Below are positions 1 to 8,685 of a stretch of DNA of 35,051 bases, in pieces; within the stretch, counting starts at the first letter, position 1, and every line of letters starts with the position of its first letter. Where the stretch lies: the NCBI GenBank assembly GCA_004796385.1, contig QZLD01000188.1, positions 1 through 35,051 on the forward strand. The letters run 5' to 3'. The stretch is from Gammaproteobacteria bacterium (GTDB lineage: Bacteria > Pseudomonadota > Gammaproteobacteria > QZLD01). Below the pieces are notes generated by a model, which was not told the origin of the DNA, made no database searches, and saw only the letters and a program-made list of their open reading frames with translations. The translations under genes and the position numbers were made by a program.

Positions 1-45
1 ATTATGCGTTTCATTACTGGCTCGATTGGGTAACCCGGCCGCGCT

Positions 46-150
46 ATACCCGCGCAGGCCGGTATTCAGAAACAAAGGAAACGTCATTACCCGACTTGAG
101 CGGGTAATCCAGAAAGAAACAACGTCATACCGGCGAAGGCCGGTATCCAG
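46..150. repeat. Array of three degenerate hairpin repeats (GTCAT..stem-loop..ATCCAG type, dispersed REP-like element)
   Basis: Copy 1 46-65 ATACCCGC/GCCGGTAT (one mismatch in the stem); copy 2 86-93 ATTACCCG with 101-108 CGGGTAAT (perfect 8-bp stem); copy 3 127-134 ATACCGGC with 139-146 GCCGGTAT (perfect 8-bp stem). Copies 2 and 3 share flanks CGTCAT...ATCCAGAA. The antisense translation reads 'WIPAFAGMT', typical of this repeat class. Confidence 0.8.
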
Positions 151-165
151 AATAGAAAAAAGTAG

Positions 166-1044
166 ATGAACCAAAACGAACAAAACACAAGCATAGCAAC
201 AGATGACGAAATAGACCTAATAGAACTATTCAAAGTCTTCTGGGCACACAAGCTAATGATTGTAATCATCACAGCAATCTTTACAGCAGGTTCGGTTGCG
301 TACGCACTATATTTACCAAACATCTACACTGCAGAAGTTACCCTTGCACCAGTTAGTTCTGATGGTAATTCTTTATCTGGTGGGTTAGGTGCATTAGGAG
401 GGCTAGCTTCCCTAGCAGGTATCTCAACCTCAAGCGGAGGAGATACTGCTGCTAATATAGCAGTAATAAAATCCCGCCAATTCATAATGGAATTCATAAA
501 AGAAAATAATCTGTTGCCAATACTTTTTGCAGATGCATGGGATGCAGAAAATAAAAAGTGGTTTGTAGAAGATCAAAAACAGATCCCAACATTGCAAAAA
601 GGCTATGCCAAATTCTCAAATTATGTTTTAAGTATCTCTGAGAATAAAAAAACAGGATTAATGACCCTCAAAACAAGTTGGTATGATCCGGAGTTATCGG
701 CAAAGTGGGCTAATACAGTAGTCGAAAAGGCAAACTTATTTTTAAAGCAAAAAGCTATTGCTGAGGCAAACCAAAGTATTGCTTATCTAAAAGACCAAAT
801 AAATAATACAAGTGAAGTTGGTATTCAAGAATTGCTTTATAAGTTAATTGAAAAAGAACTGCAAACAACAAAACTTGCCAATGTTAGAAAGGAATATGCG
901 TTTAAAGTATTAGATCCTGCTCTAGTTCCAGAGTTAAAAAGTAAGCCGAAGAGGTTGTTGATTTGTGTGTTCGGTTCTATGTTGGGTTGCATTTTTTCTT
1001 GTATTTTAGTTTTGGTAGTAACTTTCAGAAAAAGATGCAGTTAA
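166..1044 (+). CDS. wzz: Wzz-type polysaccharide chain-length determinant protein
   Basis: N-terminal DDEIDLIELFKVFWAHK followed by a TM helix, then YTAEVTLAPV; C-terminal proline-rich segment and TM helix (VLDPALVPELKSKPKRLLICVFGSMLGCIFSC). Confidence 0.85.
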   Translation: MNQNEQNTSIATDDEIDLIELFKVFWAHKLMIVIITAIFTAGSVAYALYLPNIYTAEVTLAPVSSDGNSLSGGLGALGGLASLAGISTSSGGDTAANIAVIKSRQFIMEFIKENNLLPILFADAWDAENKKWFVEDQKQIPTLQKGYAKFSNYVLSISENKKTGLMTLKTSWYDPELSAKWANTVVEKANLFLKQKAIAEANQSIAYLKDQINNTSEVGIQELLYKLIEKELQTTKLANVRKEYAFKVLDPALVPELKSKPKRLLICVFGSMLGCIFSCILVLVVTFRKRCS

Positions 1045-1820
1045 AAAAATGGCTTTGGAAAGAATTATATTTTGATGGTGTTGATTTGAACGAATTTTGT
1101 TTGCAAGGTATGAATAGGTATATTCAACCGGATGTAGAATATGGAAATTCTATTGGTTTCTATTCCGCAAGTAAAGCAAAGGATTTGCCTTATTCAGCTC
1201 TGGTGAGCAAACCAAGTGGTTTTATTTGGAATGGGGCTTTAGAAAAGACATCCATATCGATAAAAGATAGTTTTTTTCTAAATAAAACAAAGCTTGATAG
1301 GAAATTGGAATTTAGTCTAAATGAAGAATCATTACTTTTTGATTTTGTAAGCCGATTTGTTGTAATAAGCAAAAATGAAAGGCCGGCTGAAATAGCAGGT
1401 CAGAAAGTCGAGCACAAAAGCAGCAATATATACCGTCAATATTCAGCATGTCATTCTGCAATAGTTCCAGTAGGAAATGATCTGTTATTGGAGTTTTCTA
1501 GCATTGGTGCAGAAATCCCTCCAGGGTTTGATGAGGTTTTTTATATAAGGGATGAATCTCAGAGAGCTGGCATATATCGTTGGATAGTTCATCATAGGCT
1601 AATTGTAAACCCGCTAAAGGCTAACTTAATTCTTCGTTGCTGCAACCCAAGATTTGAAGGTGTGGTGCCATGGCAGAAATTCATCCCAGGCCAGCTGAAG
1701 CGCCAATTATTTAGAATTAGAGAAAAGGCTTTGCCATCATTTCCATTTATGGTTGTCGGAGAAGTAAGCGTTTCTGCAGGTGCGGACGTGAAGCTCCATA
1801 CAAAAGTTGAAATTATATGA
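1035..1820 (+). CDS. Hypothetical protein, probably beta-rich; first gene of a three-gene module
   Basis: ORF listed from 963, but ATG at 1035 is the more likely start (10-bp overlap with wzz). No signal peptide seen. Contains DRKLEFSLNEESLLFDFVSRFVV, a beta-sandwich-like pattern. Confidence 0.6.
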   Translation: MQLKKWLWKELYFDGVDLNEFCLQGMNRYIQPDVEYGNSIGFYSASKAKDLPYSALVSKPSGFIWNGALEKTSISIKDSFFLNKTKLDRKLEFSLNEESLLFDFVSRFVVISKNERPAEIAGQKVEHKSSNIYRQYSACHSAIVPVGNDLLLEFSSIGAEIPPGFDEVFYIRDESQRAGIYRWIVHHRLIVNPLKANLILRCCNPRFEGVVPWQKFIPGQLKRQLFRIREKALPSFPFMVVGEVSVSAGADVKLHTKVEII

Positions 1821-2716
1821 GGTCATTAGAGTACAAAAAAAGCGCAAAGGAATTGCTGCAATATTTGAACTTTAAGTTGGATGCTATAGAGGGATTTCCT
1901 GATCAGCCAACGTGGGGTTATGCGTTTACATTGCTAGCAGCTTTACAATACGAAGCAGATTTGAATAAAAATGAATTAGCCCAAAAGGCTCTGGCGCTCT
2001 ATGAAAAGCAGTCAAAACCCCAAAAAATATTTTCATGGGAATTTACCACATTTGCAATTAATTTATCTGCTACTTTAACTAAGGAGCAAAGAATACTCGA
2101 TCTTTGTGCGTATAAAGCAAAAGGGACTAGAATGATTAACTGGGCGCTTTTGCGGCAGTTAAATAAGGTATATACAGGTAAAGATAGTATTGTTACGGGA
2201 TTTATATTAAGAATAATTAAGCTATTATTTACAACTTCAGATGGACAGATACTTGATGAGTTTTATACCAGGTCTTTACAATATCATGCCTTTTGCTTAT
2301 TTGTGCTAACGGAATTGGATAAAACCGGGCGATACCCTTGGGTTTCTGACTGGCTTATAAGAGGGTGTAGGTTTTCGAATAAGATGATATTAAATGATGG
2401 GACAGCACTTTATATTGGTAGGGGGCAAGAGCAGATATTTGGATATGGCGCGTTGATTTATGCTCTTGAATATGTTGATAAGCATTACAAGCAAAAGTTT
2501 GAGTCTTCAATTGAAAAGGTGTGGCATCATGTAAGTTCATTTCAACGAGAAGATGGGTCGTATCCTTTGGTTTTAAGGTCGTATCAGGCTGAACATGGCG
2601 ATATTTCATATGATTCTGATAAGCCGCATGGTTGGTATAGCTATAATACACTGTATGATTATCAGCCATTTTTGGCATATTGTTTGTTGATGGCGGCGAA
2701 TGAAAGTGAAAAATAA
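1817..2716 (+). CDS. Hypothetical protein, putative alpha/alpha-toroid fold (lyase/epimerase/glycosidase-like)
   Basis: ATGA overlap with the upstream gene. Helix-rich, with ILNDGTALYIGRGQEQIFGYGALIYALE, REDGSYPLVL and GWYSYNTLYDYQPFLAYCLL resembling toroid active-site repeats. No signal peptide. Confidence 0.6.
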   Translation: MRSLEYKKSAKELLQYLNFKLDAIEGFPDQPTWGYAFTLLAALQYEADLNKNELAQKALALYEKQSKPQKIFSWEFTTFAINLSATLTKEQRILDLCAYKAKGTRMINWALLRQLNKVYTGKDSIVTGFILRIIKLLFTTSDGQILDEFYTRSLQYHAFCLFVLTELDKTGRYPWVSDWLIRGCRFSNKMILNDGTALYIGRGQEQIFGYGALIYALEYVDKHYKQKFESSIEKVWHHVSSFQREDGSYPLVLRSYQAEHGDISYDSDKPHGWYSYNTLYDYQPFLAYCLLMAANESEK

Positions 2717-3383
2717 GCTAGCCCCGAATATTGTTCAGTTAGATTGTGGAGCTCAGGTTGTTTGGTGTACTCCTACAGGTGGATATGGTCACGTAGCTGA
2801 TGAGCAGCCAATGCCCTACATCCACTATAACGGACAACCTCTTACTCCTCGTTTTGGCGGAGAGGAGTCTGTGCGAAAATGCAGTAATATGTCGCTGCCC
2901 CTGCCTTATGGAAAACTTGCTAAGTGGCCAATAAGTCAAGAAATTTTCAATCTGCTGAGAAGAAGGGTGAATATTTATTGGCGAAATATAGTTAAGTCTT
3001 TCAACTCAAAAAAGCCATATTTTTTGTTTGCGGAACAGTTAAAATTCAAAAGAACAGAAAGTGGCTTTTCTGGCGAAAGTCCAATAATTAGTTTTGAAAG
3101 GCAATTTAGATATAATAAAACAGGCGTAGATGTTTATGATCGCATTGAATTTAAATGCTATTTAGAATTTAGCGAATTTTATTATGCCATGTGTCCAGAA
3201 ATTGTTACTCAATTGATAAGCTCACAAATTGAACTTTTACCAAGTGAATCTTCAAACTATAAGTTTAATATATCCGCATCAACAGGTGAAGCAGTGGTAA
3301 AATGTAAATTATTAAAGAGTATAAAATTTAAAGCAGGGGATATTTTGAAAGTTCATTATAATTACAGGATAAAAGGCGAGTAG
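2700..3383 (+). CDS. Hypothetical protein, beta-sandwich-like (heparinase II/III C-terminal-like pattern)
   Basis: 17-bp overlap with the upstream ORF. Contains ISFERQFRYNKTGVDVYDRIEFK. No signal peptide. Confidence 0.55.
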   Translation: MKVKNKLAPNIVQLDCGAQVVWCTPTGGYGHVADEQPMPYIHYNGQPLTPRFGGEESVRKCSNMSLPLPYGKLAKWPISQEIFNLLRRRVNIYWRNIVKSFNSKKPYFLFAEQLKFKRTESGFSGESPIISFERQFRYNKTGVDVYDRIEFKCYLEFSEFYYAMCPEIVTQLISSQIELLPSESSNYKFNISASTGEAVVKCKLLKSIKFKAGDILKVHYNYRIKGE

Positions 3384-3388
3384 TTAAG

Positions 3389-4651
3389 ATGAGTTTAAAA
3401 AAAGCCCTTAGCTACAGCGCGGTTGAATCGATTGGCTCGCGGGTATTTGATTTCATTACTCTATGGGTTGTATTGAATACATTGGAGACATCTGACCTTG
3501 CCAAGTTTGGATTGGCAACTTCAGCAATATTTATGTTTAATATGTTTCTTATGGCCCCTGAGACTGCGCTGTTTAAGTATCAAAAACAATGGGGGAAAAG
3601 CGGAGTATTAGAAAAATATTTAAGTGCGTTTGTTTCTTTTTCAGTATTTAAAATTTCGTTACATTACATTGCTGCTATTGTCGTTTTAATTGTAACGAAA
3701 GAGTTGAGCTGGGCATTTTATGCCGTAGTATTTTCTGCGATCACTCAGCAAATTCAGGCTGCCGAAATATCTCGGATATTTCATAGAATGGAGCTGAAAC
3801 AACGCAAGGTTGCTCATTTTGAAATAGTAAGCAAGGTAGCTTTAATGGCACTTTGCTTAGTTCTTTTTTTCAAAGCCTCTATAAAGATATATTTTGCAAT
3901 ATATTTTGGCTGGAGCTTTTTTGTTGCATTTTTATGGTTGTACAATCTAAATAGGACAAATGCATTTTCCATTGGTTTTTCATTGGAAAATGCAAGGCTT
4001 GTAAGGGATGCGTTATCTGGATATTCTTTTTGGACGCATATATCAGGGGTTATGACAGTATATATTTATAACGGTAGTCTATTATTTTTAGGCTGGCTGG
4101 GGACGCATGAAAATGACATAGCTTTATACACGGTAATAAATAAAGTTGCCAATCTGTTTTTCGTTATCCCAATGTTTTTTCAATCATTTGTGCCGGTTGT
4201 ATTAGCTAATTCTGGTATTGAATATCAAAGAAAATTCAATAAAGTGTTATTAGCCTCTGGCGCATTTTCTGTCGCTCAGTTCTTGTTTTTTCTTTTGTTT
4301 GGTCGTTTATTAGGACAGGTTTTTGGCTTAGAAACCCAAAGTGAAATTAATACTTTTTATGAATTGGGTTTGATAGCATCTTCAGGGATTCTAATATTAA
4401 ATGTGAGCAGACCTATTAGCACATATTTGTTAATTAAAAGCTCTCCTAAGCGGGTAATGTTATGCGTATTTATGCCTGCTGTACTTTTTGCAAGCCTTAT
4501 TTTTCCGGTCGCAATTAAAAAATGCGCCTTGATGGGCGCTGCATATGCTAGTGCATTTATTTATTTATTCGTGGCGGCTTTGCTGCTAATTCAATACATA
4601 CAAACCTTAAAGAAAAACCATGAAGATATCTGTTGTTATTCCAACGTATAA
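3389..4651 (+). CDS. Oligosaccharide flippase, Wzx-like (copy 1)
   Basis: About 420 aa with multiple hydrophobic helices and polysaccharide-transporter-like layout (MSLKKALSYSAVESIGSRVFDFITLWVVLNTL...). Confidence 0.75.
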   Translation: MSLKKALSYSAVESIGSRVFDFITLWVVLNTLETSDLAKFGLATSAIFMFNMFLMAPETALFKYQKQWGKSGVLEKYLSAFVSFSVFKISLHYIAAIVVLIVTKELSWAFYAVVFSAITQQIQAAEISRIFHRMELKQRKVAHFEIVSKVALMALCLVLFFKASIKIYFAIYFGWSFFVAFLWLYNLNRTNAFSIGFSLENARLVRDALSGYSFWTHISGVMTVYIYNGSLLFLGWLGTHENDIALYTVINKVANLFFVIPMFFQSFVPVVLANSGIEYQRKFNKVLLASGAFSVAQFLFFLLFGRLLGQVFGLETQSEINTFYELGLIASSGILILNVSRPISTYLLIKSSPKRVMLCVFMPAVLFASLIFPVAIKKCALMGAAYASAFIYLFVAALLLIQYIQTLKKNHEDICCYSNV

Positions 4652-5405
4652 ACGCCCAGATTTGTTAAATAGATTGTTAATTTCTATAAGGAAGCAAAGC
4701 TTGCAGCCTCAAGAGGTTGTAGTGGTTGATGACTGTTCTGGCATGAGCCAGGAATATAATGCTTGTATAGAGAAATTTTTGGATGAACAGTTTGCAGTAA
4801 AATATATTTGTTTAGAAAAAAATAGTGGTGCTCCGAAGGCAAGAAATACTGGTATATTGGCTGCAAAAAATGACTGGATAGCTTTGGTAGATGATGATGA
4901 TGAATGGATGCCGCAGAAACTTGAAAAACAAGCTTGTTTAGTTGACGCATCAAAAAATGAAAGGTTAGGCTTAGTATATACTTGGACGCATGCGAAGGGG
5001 GAAAAGGGTCAAGAATCATATGATAGCTGTATTTCAGTGAAAGGCAATGGGCGGCAAGCGTTATTGAAAACTAACTTTATTATGTCTGCCTCTGTGTTAG
5101 TGAAGAAAAAGGCTATTATTGAGGCGGGGTTGTTTGATTTACGTTTGCCAAGCTGCCAGGACTGGGATATGTGGACAAAAATAGCACTTACTGGATATGA
5201 GCTGGATGTGGTTGAGGAAATATTAACCATTTATCACCGGCATGGCGGAGAGTCTATCGGACTCTCTCCGAGAGCAAAACTGGGTTATCGTATGTTTTTA
5301 GAGGCCCATAAGTGGCAGATATTGAAAAATACAGGTCCACTGAATTGGATTAAGAAGTTTTGGTTGTATATAAATGTTTGGAGAGCAACTCAAGGTGTCA
5401 AATAA
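4620..5405 (+). CDS. Family 2 glycosyltransferase (GT-A)
   Basis: MKISVVIPTYKRPDLLNRLLISIRKQ, VVDDCS, NSGAPKARNTGI, ALVDDDDEW. Confidence 0.9.
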   Translation: MKISVVIPTYKRPDLLNRLLISIRKQSLQPQEVVVVDDCSGMSQEYNACIEKFLDEQFAVKYICLEKNSGAPKARNTGILAAKNDWIALVDDDDEWMPQKLEKQACLVDASKNERLGLVYTWTHAKGEKGQESYDSCISVKGNGRQALLKTNFIMSASVLVKKKAIIEAGLFDLRLPSCQDWDMWTKIALTGYELDVVEEILTIYHRHGGESIGLSPRAKLGYRMFLEAHKWQILKNTGPLNWIKKFWLYINVWRATQGVK

Positions 5406-5409
5406 GCAG

Positions 5410-6510
5410 ATGAAACTGTCGATTTTAACCAATATGGTAGCCCCTTATAGAGTTCCATTCTTCAAGGCTGTTGCAGGAAGCGATCAGGTATCCAAACTGG
5501 AAATACTAACCTGTGTTGGTCGGGAAGTTGACAGGCAATGGGATATTGAAAACGACAATAGTTATAAAGTGAAGAGGCTTGGGGGCATTACTCTTAATTT
5601 AAATAAGGGTACAGATGCAAAGCGTATATTACACTTTCGATTTGGTATTTTTATATCTTTGATTATTAGCCGTCCCGATATTTTGATTATTGGTGATGCT
5701 TCATGGACAAGTTTTCTTGGTGCATTAGCATGTAAATTGCTTGGTATTCGCTATGTGGTATGGAATGAGATTACTACCAGATCTAAAGTTTCTCATGGCA
5801 TTGCAGCTAAGTTAAGGCGGTGGATGTATAGAGGAGCTGCTAAATTAGTAGCATCCTGCCAGATGGCAAAAGACTTCTTGCTCGATAATGGAGTCCCAGA
5901 TTCAAAAATTGGTATTGTGAATAACGCCGTTGATAACGAGTATTATCTTGGAAAACGAGCTGAATTAGAGCCGCAAAGATCAAGATTACGAGATGACCTG
6001 GGTATAGGTGTGGATGCGTTTTGCTTTATTTATGTAGGGCAGTTAATATCCAGAAAAAGAGTGTTGGAAACGCTAGATTTAATTGCAAAAGTGTCTGAAC
6101 AAACGCCTGTTCATTTAATCGTAGCAGGAACCGGTCCGCTTGAAGGTGAGATGAAAAACAAAGCTAAAGAGGTAGGTTTTGAATCAATAAGTTTTTGTGG
6201 TTATGCTCAACCTGATCGTCTATGTGAGTTGTATGTAGCTAGTGATGCCTTGATTCTGTTATCCGAAGATGAGCCGTGGGGAATGGTGGTTAATGAGGCA
6301 CTGTTATTTGGTAAGCCATATCTTGTTAGTGATTCCGTTGCCGCAGGTGTTGAGTTGGTGGAAAAGTGCATTTCTTCATTGGTGATCAAAAGTGAAGGTC
6401 CGAATACATCTGATATACAGAAATTTATTGAGATGACTGCAGCTAAAGAAACTTCATTTGTACCTAACGGACCCATTCAAATGGCAGAAAATTTATTTCG
6501 TACTATATGA
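5410..6510 (+). CDS. Family 4 glycosyltransferase
   Basis: MKLSILTNMVAPYRVPFFKAV, FIYVGQLISRKRV, ALILLSEDEPWGMVVNEALLFGKP. ATG at 5410 preferred over the ORF start at 5374. Confidence 0.88.
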   Translation: MKLSILTNMVAPYRVPFFKAVAGSDQVSKLEILTCVGREVDRQWDIENDNSYKVKRLGGITLNLNKGTDAKRILHFRFGIFISLIISRPDILIIGDASWTSFLGALACKLLGIRYVVWNEITTRSKVSHGIAAKLRRWMYRGAAKLVASCQMAKDFLLDNGVPDSKIGIVNNAVDNEYYLGKRAELEPQRSRLRDDLGIGVDAFCFIYVGQLISRKRVLETLDLIAKVSEQTPVHLIVAGTGPLEGEMKNKAKEVGFESISFCGYAQPDRLCELYVASDALILLSEDEPWGMVVNEALLFGKPYLVSDSVAAGVELVEKCISSLVIKSEGPNTSDIQKFIEMTAAKETSFVPNGPIQMAENLFRTI

Positions 6511-7700
6511 GAATAGAAAGAACTGTAGGCTTTTTGGCTGCTTTTTTAATTTCAGGGGCAGTTGTTAATGATGCATTAATTGTTCCTTATAACACATTTG
6601 TAAGTTGGGCAAAGTTACTATTTTTACTTGCCTTTATGTTTTTAATGCTTGGTGTGTTCAAAGCTAAAAAGCTATCTTCTCCTGATGCTTTGGTGGCAAT
6701 TTATTCTTTTTTATTTGTTTTATTTACGGTGCTTATTTCAGGGGGGGGGGTTGGAGATAGATTTGTTAGTATTTCTACCTCATTTTTCATTGGGGTTGTA
6801 TTCTATTTTGTAATTACAAGAACATCTGTCAGATATTTAGACCTAAAGAAGGCTTTTCTATTTTGGGTTGCTTTGAGCGTGGCTTTGGGGGTGTTGCAAG
6901 CGGCAACCGGGAATTTCTTTTTTACAGATAGGGTGTTTATTTCTACAGTAATACCATCTTTATATAGAGCTTCTGGGATGATGGGTGATCCAAACTATTT
7001 TGCGCTAATATGTCTTTTGGGGGCTACTTTATCCATAGGTAGGTCAAAGCATATATATGTTGCTGTTCATGCAGTATGCTTACTAGGAATAATACTTTCT
7101 GGCTCCCGAAGTGGGCTGCTGTGTTATTTGCTGCTGTTGATTCTGAAACGTTTTGAGACCTTTTTTTCCATTAAAAAATTTATGGTAGGTTCGTTATTTA
7201 TTATCGCTTTCATTTTAACTATTTATATTTGCAAAGATTATTTGCCAAGCAGCATTGCTATGATTTTTGAATTGTCTTCTTATAGTGAAGAGGCAGGCAG
7301 AAATTCACTAAGTGATAGAATGAGCGCAATAACCGCAGGATATTATTCTTTCATTAAAAATCCTTTGTTTGGGTATGGTATCGGTAATTTGACTCAGCAT
7401 CCATTAAATAACCATGGGCAGATGTCTCATAATACAATAGTAGAAATATTAGCTGAAAATGGTTTAACAGGATTATTTTTATATCTTATATTAAATCTAT
7501 CAGTTCTCAGGCAGATTAATAAATACAAAGCATTAAAAAAAATAGAAACTAGATGCTTAATGCTTTTTGTTGTTGTATTTAATATTATGTCCCTTACTAT
7601 TGTAACGCATTATAGTCGGTTATTTTTCTTTGTGCTTGGGATGTCTATGTTAGCTTTGCAGTCTTTTGAGAAAGAAAGAAAAAATCATGAATTTCTGTAA
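6507..7700 (+). CDS. wzy: O-antigen polymerase / O-antigen ligase family membrane protein (Wzy-like)
   Basis: Polytopic membrane protein with GDPNYFALICLLGATLSIG, LSGSRSGLL and GYGIGNLTQHPLNNHGQMSHNTIVEILAENGLTGLFLYL (Wzy_C-like). Confidence 0.8.
   Translation: MRIERTVGFLAAFLISGAVVNDALIVPYNTFVSWAKLLFLLAFMFLMLGVFKAKKLSSPDALVAIYSFLFVLFTVLISGGGVGDRFVSISTSFFIGVVFYFVITRTSVRYLDLKKAFLFWVALSVALGVLQAATGNFFFTDRVFISTVIPSLYRASGMMGDPNYFALICLLGATLSIGRSKHIYVAVHAVCLLGIILSGSRSGLLCYLLLLILKRFETFFSIKKFMVGSLFIIAFILTIYICKDYLPSSIAMIFELSSYSEEAGRNSLSDRMSAITAGYYSFIKNPLFGYGIGNLTQHPLNNHGQMSHNTIVEILAENGLTGLFLYLILNLSVLRQINKYKALKKIETRCLMLFVVVFNIMSLTIVTHYSRLFFFVLGMSMLALQSFEKERKNHEFL
6741..6750 (+). repeat. Homopolymeric G10 tract inside the wzy-like ORF
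   Basis: Direct reading: ...ttatttca GGGGGGGGGG ttggagatag... Confidence 0.97.
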
Positions 7701-8685
7701 GCTATTGCTGTATAATTATTCTTCTGTGTTTGGTGGTCAAGAGCGATATGCAGAGCAACTGATTGAAAATCTGCCTAAAAAAGGGTTTGCGGTTTCGTTT
7801 GTTGGTTCCCCTTCTATTTTAGGTGAAAAAACTCAACCCATTGCTGACCAAAGCAATAAGAATAGGGTTGAATTACTTAATGGTAATAGGGCGTTGTATA
7901 AAAAGGCCCTGCGTTTTCCTAAAGCTGCATTCTGGGTTTATGTTCAGCACAGTAGTGTTAATGATGGGCAAGGCTCAAGCTGGAAGCGTATAGTGCGAAA
8001 ATGTCTGTTATGGTTGTTGCTTAACCGGGTGGATCTTGTTGTTCGGGTTTGTGACAATGCTTTGCCTGAGTATTATGCCTCTGGAAAAGTAAAAACCATT
8101 TATAACGGGGTTAAATTACCAGAATTCACTCCTTTTGTACCACCGCAAAAAAACATCAAATTGCTAATGGTTGGGGGAATAAATAGTAATAAAAATCAAC
8201 GCTTGGCTATCGAGACGTTAGTTCACTACAAACATGCTACTTTAACTATTGTAGGGAGCGGAGAACAACAAGAATACCTTGAACAATTAGCCGCATATCT
8301 GGGAGTGGCTGAACGGGTCAAATGGGTTGGGTTTGTAAATAATCCAGAATTATATTATAAAGATGCTGATCTTTTGTTGTTATTATCAAAGTTTGAGGCT
8401 TTTCCTTATGTTGTTCTTGAGGCGATGTCTTACTCGACCCCTGTTATTGCGAGCCCTGTGGGCGGTGTGCCTGAAATAATACAACACAACAAAAATGGTT
8501 GGCTATTTAATTCAAATAGCTCAGTTGTTTTGGCAACAATGATAAACGATATTCATAGGGATAATGAACATTTGGAGTTGGTTGGTAAAGAAGCTAGAGA
8601 AACAATTGAAGCTAAATTTACAGTTGATAATATGGTATCAAATTTGGTAGATGAGATTAATAATAGGATGGAACTTAGTGGATAA
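7687..8685 (+). CDS. Family 4 glycosyltransferase
   Basis: YNYSSVFGGQERYAEQLIENL, IYNGV, LLMVGGINSNKNQRLAIETL, EAFPYVVLEAMSYSTPVIASPVGGVPEII. ATG at 7687 preferred over TTG at 7666. Confidence 0.9.
   Translation: MNFCKLLLYNYSSVFGGQERYAEQLIENLPKKGFAVSFVGSPSILGEKTQPIADQSNKNRVELLNGNRALYKKALRFPKAAFWVYVQHSSVNDGQGSSWKRIVRKCLLWLLLNRVDLVVRVCDNALPEYYASGKVKTIYNGVKLPEFTPFVPPQKNIKLLMVGGINSNKNQRLAIETLVHYKHATLTIVGSGEQQEYLEQLAAYLGVAERVKWVGFVNNPELYYKDADLLLLLSKFEAFPYVVLEAMSYSTPVIASPVGGVPEIIQHNKNGWLFNSNSSVVLATMINDIHRDNEHLELVGKEARETIEAKFTVDNMVSNLVDEINNRMELSG

Noticed and set aside
46-150. Possible CRISPR array
   Set aside because: Only three units, each an imperfect hairpin with short, non-uniform spacing and no cas genes; fits REP-like repeats instead.
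1-165. JUMPstart/ops element upstream of wzz
   Set aside because: Looked for the GGCGGTAGC-type core and did not find it; it could lie upstream of the window.
87-323. Minus-strand 78-aa ORF (MFGKYSAYATEP...WIPAFAGMT...)
   Set aside because: Translation of the hairpin repeats plus antisense of the wzz start; 'WIPAFAGMT' is a typical repeat-derived false ORF.
2355-2678. Minus-strand 107-aa ORF and similar antisense ORFs (e.g. 4684-5019, 9451-9795, 32781-33122)
   Set aside because: Fully antisense to well-supported coding genes, with no recognisable domains; expected by chance.
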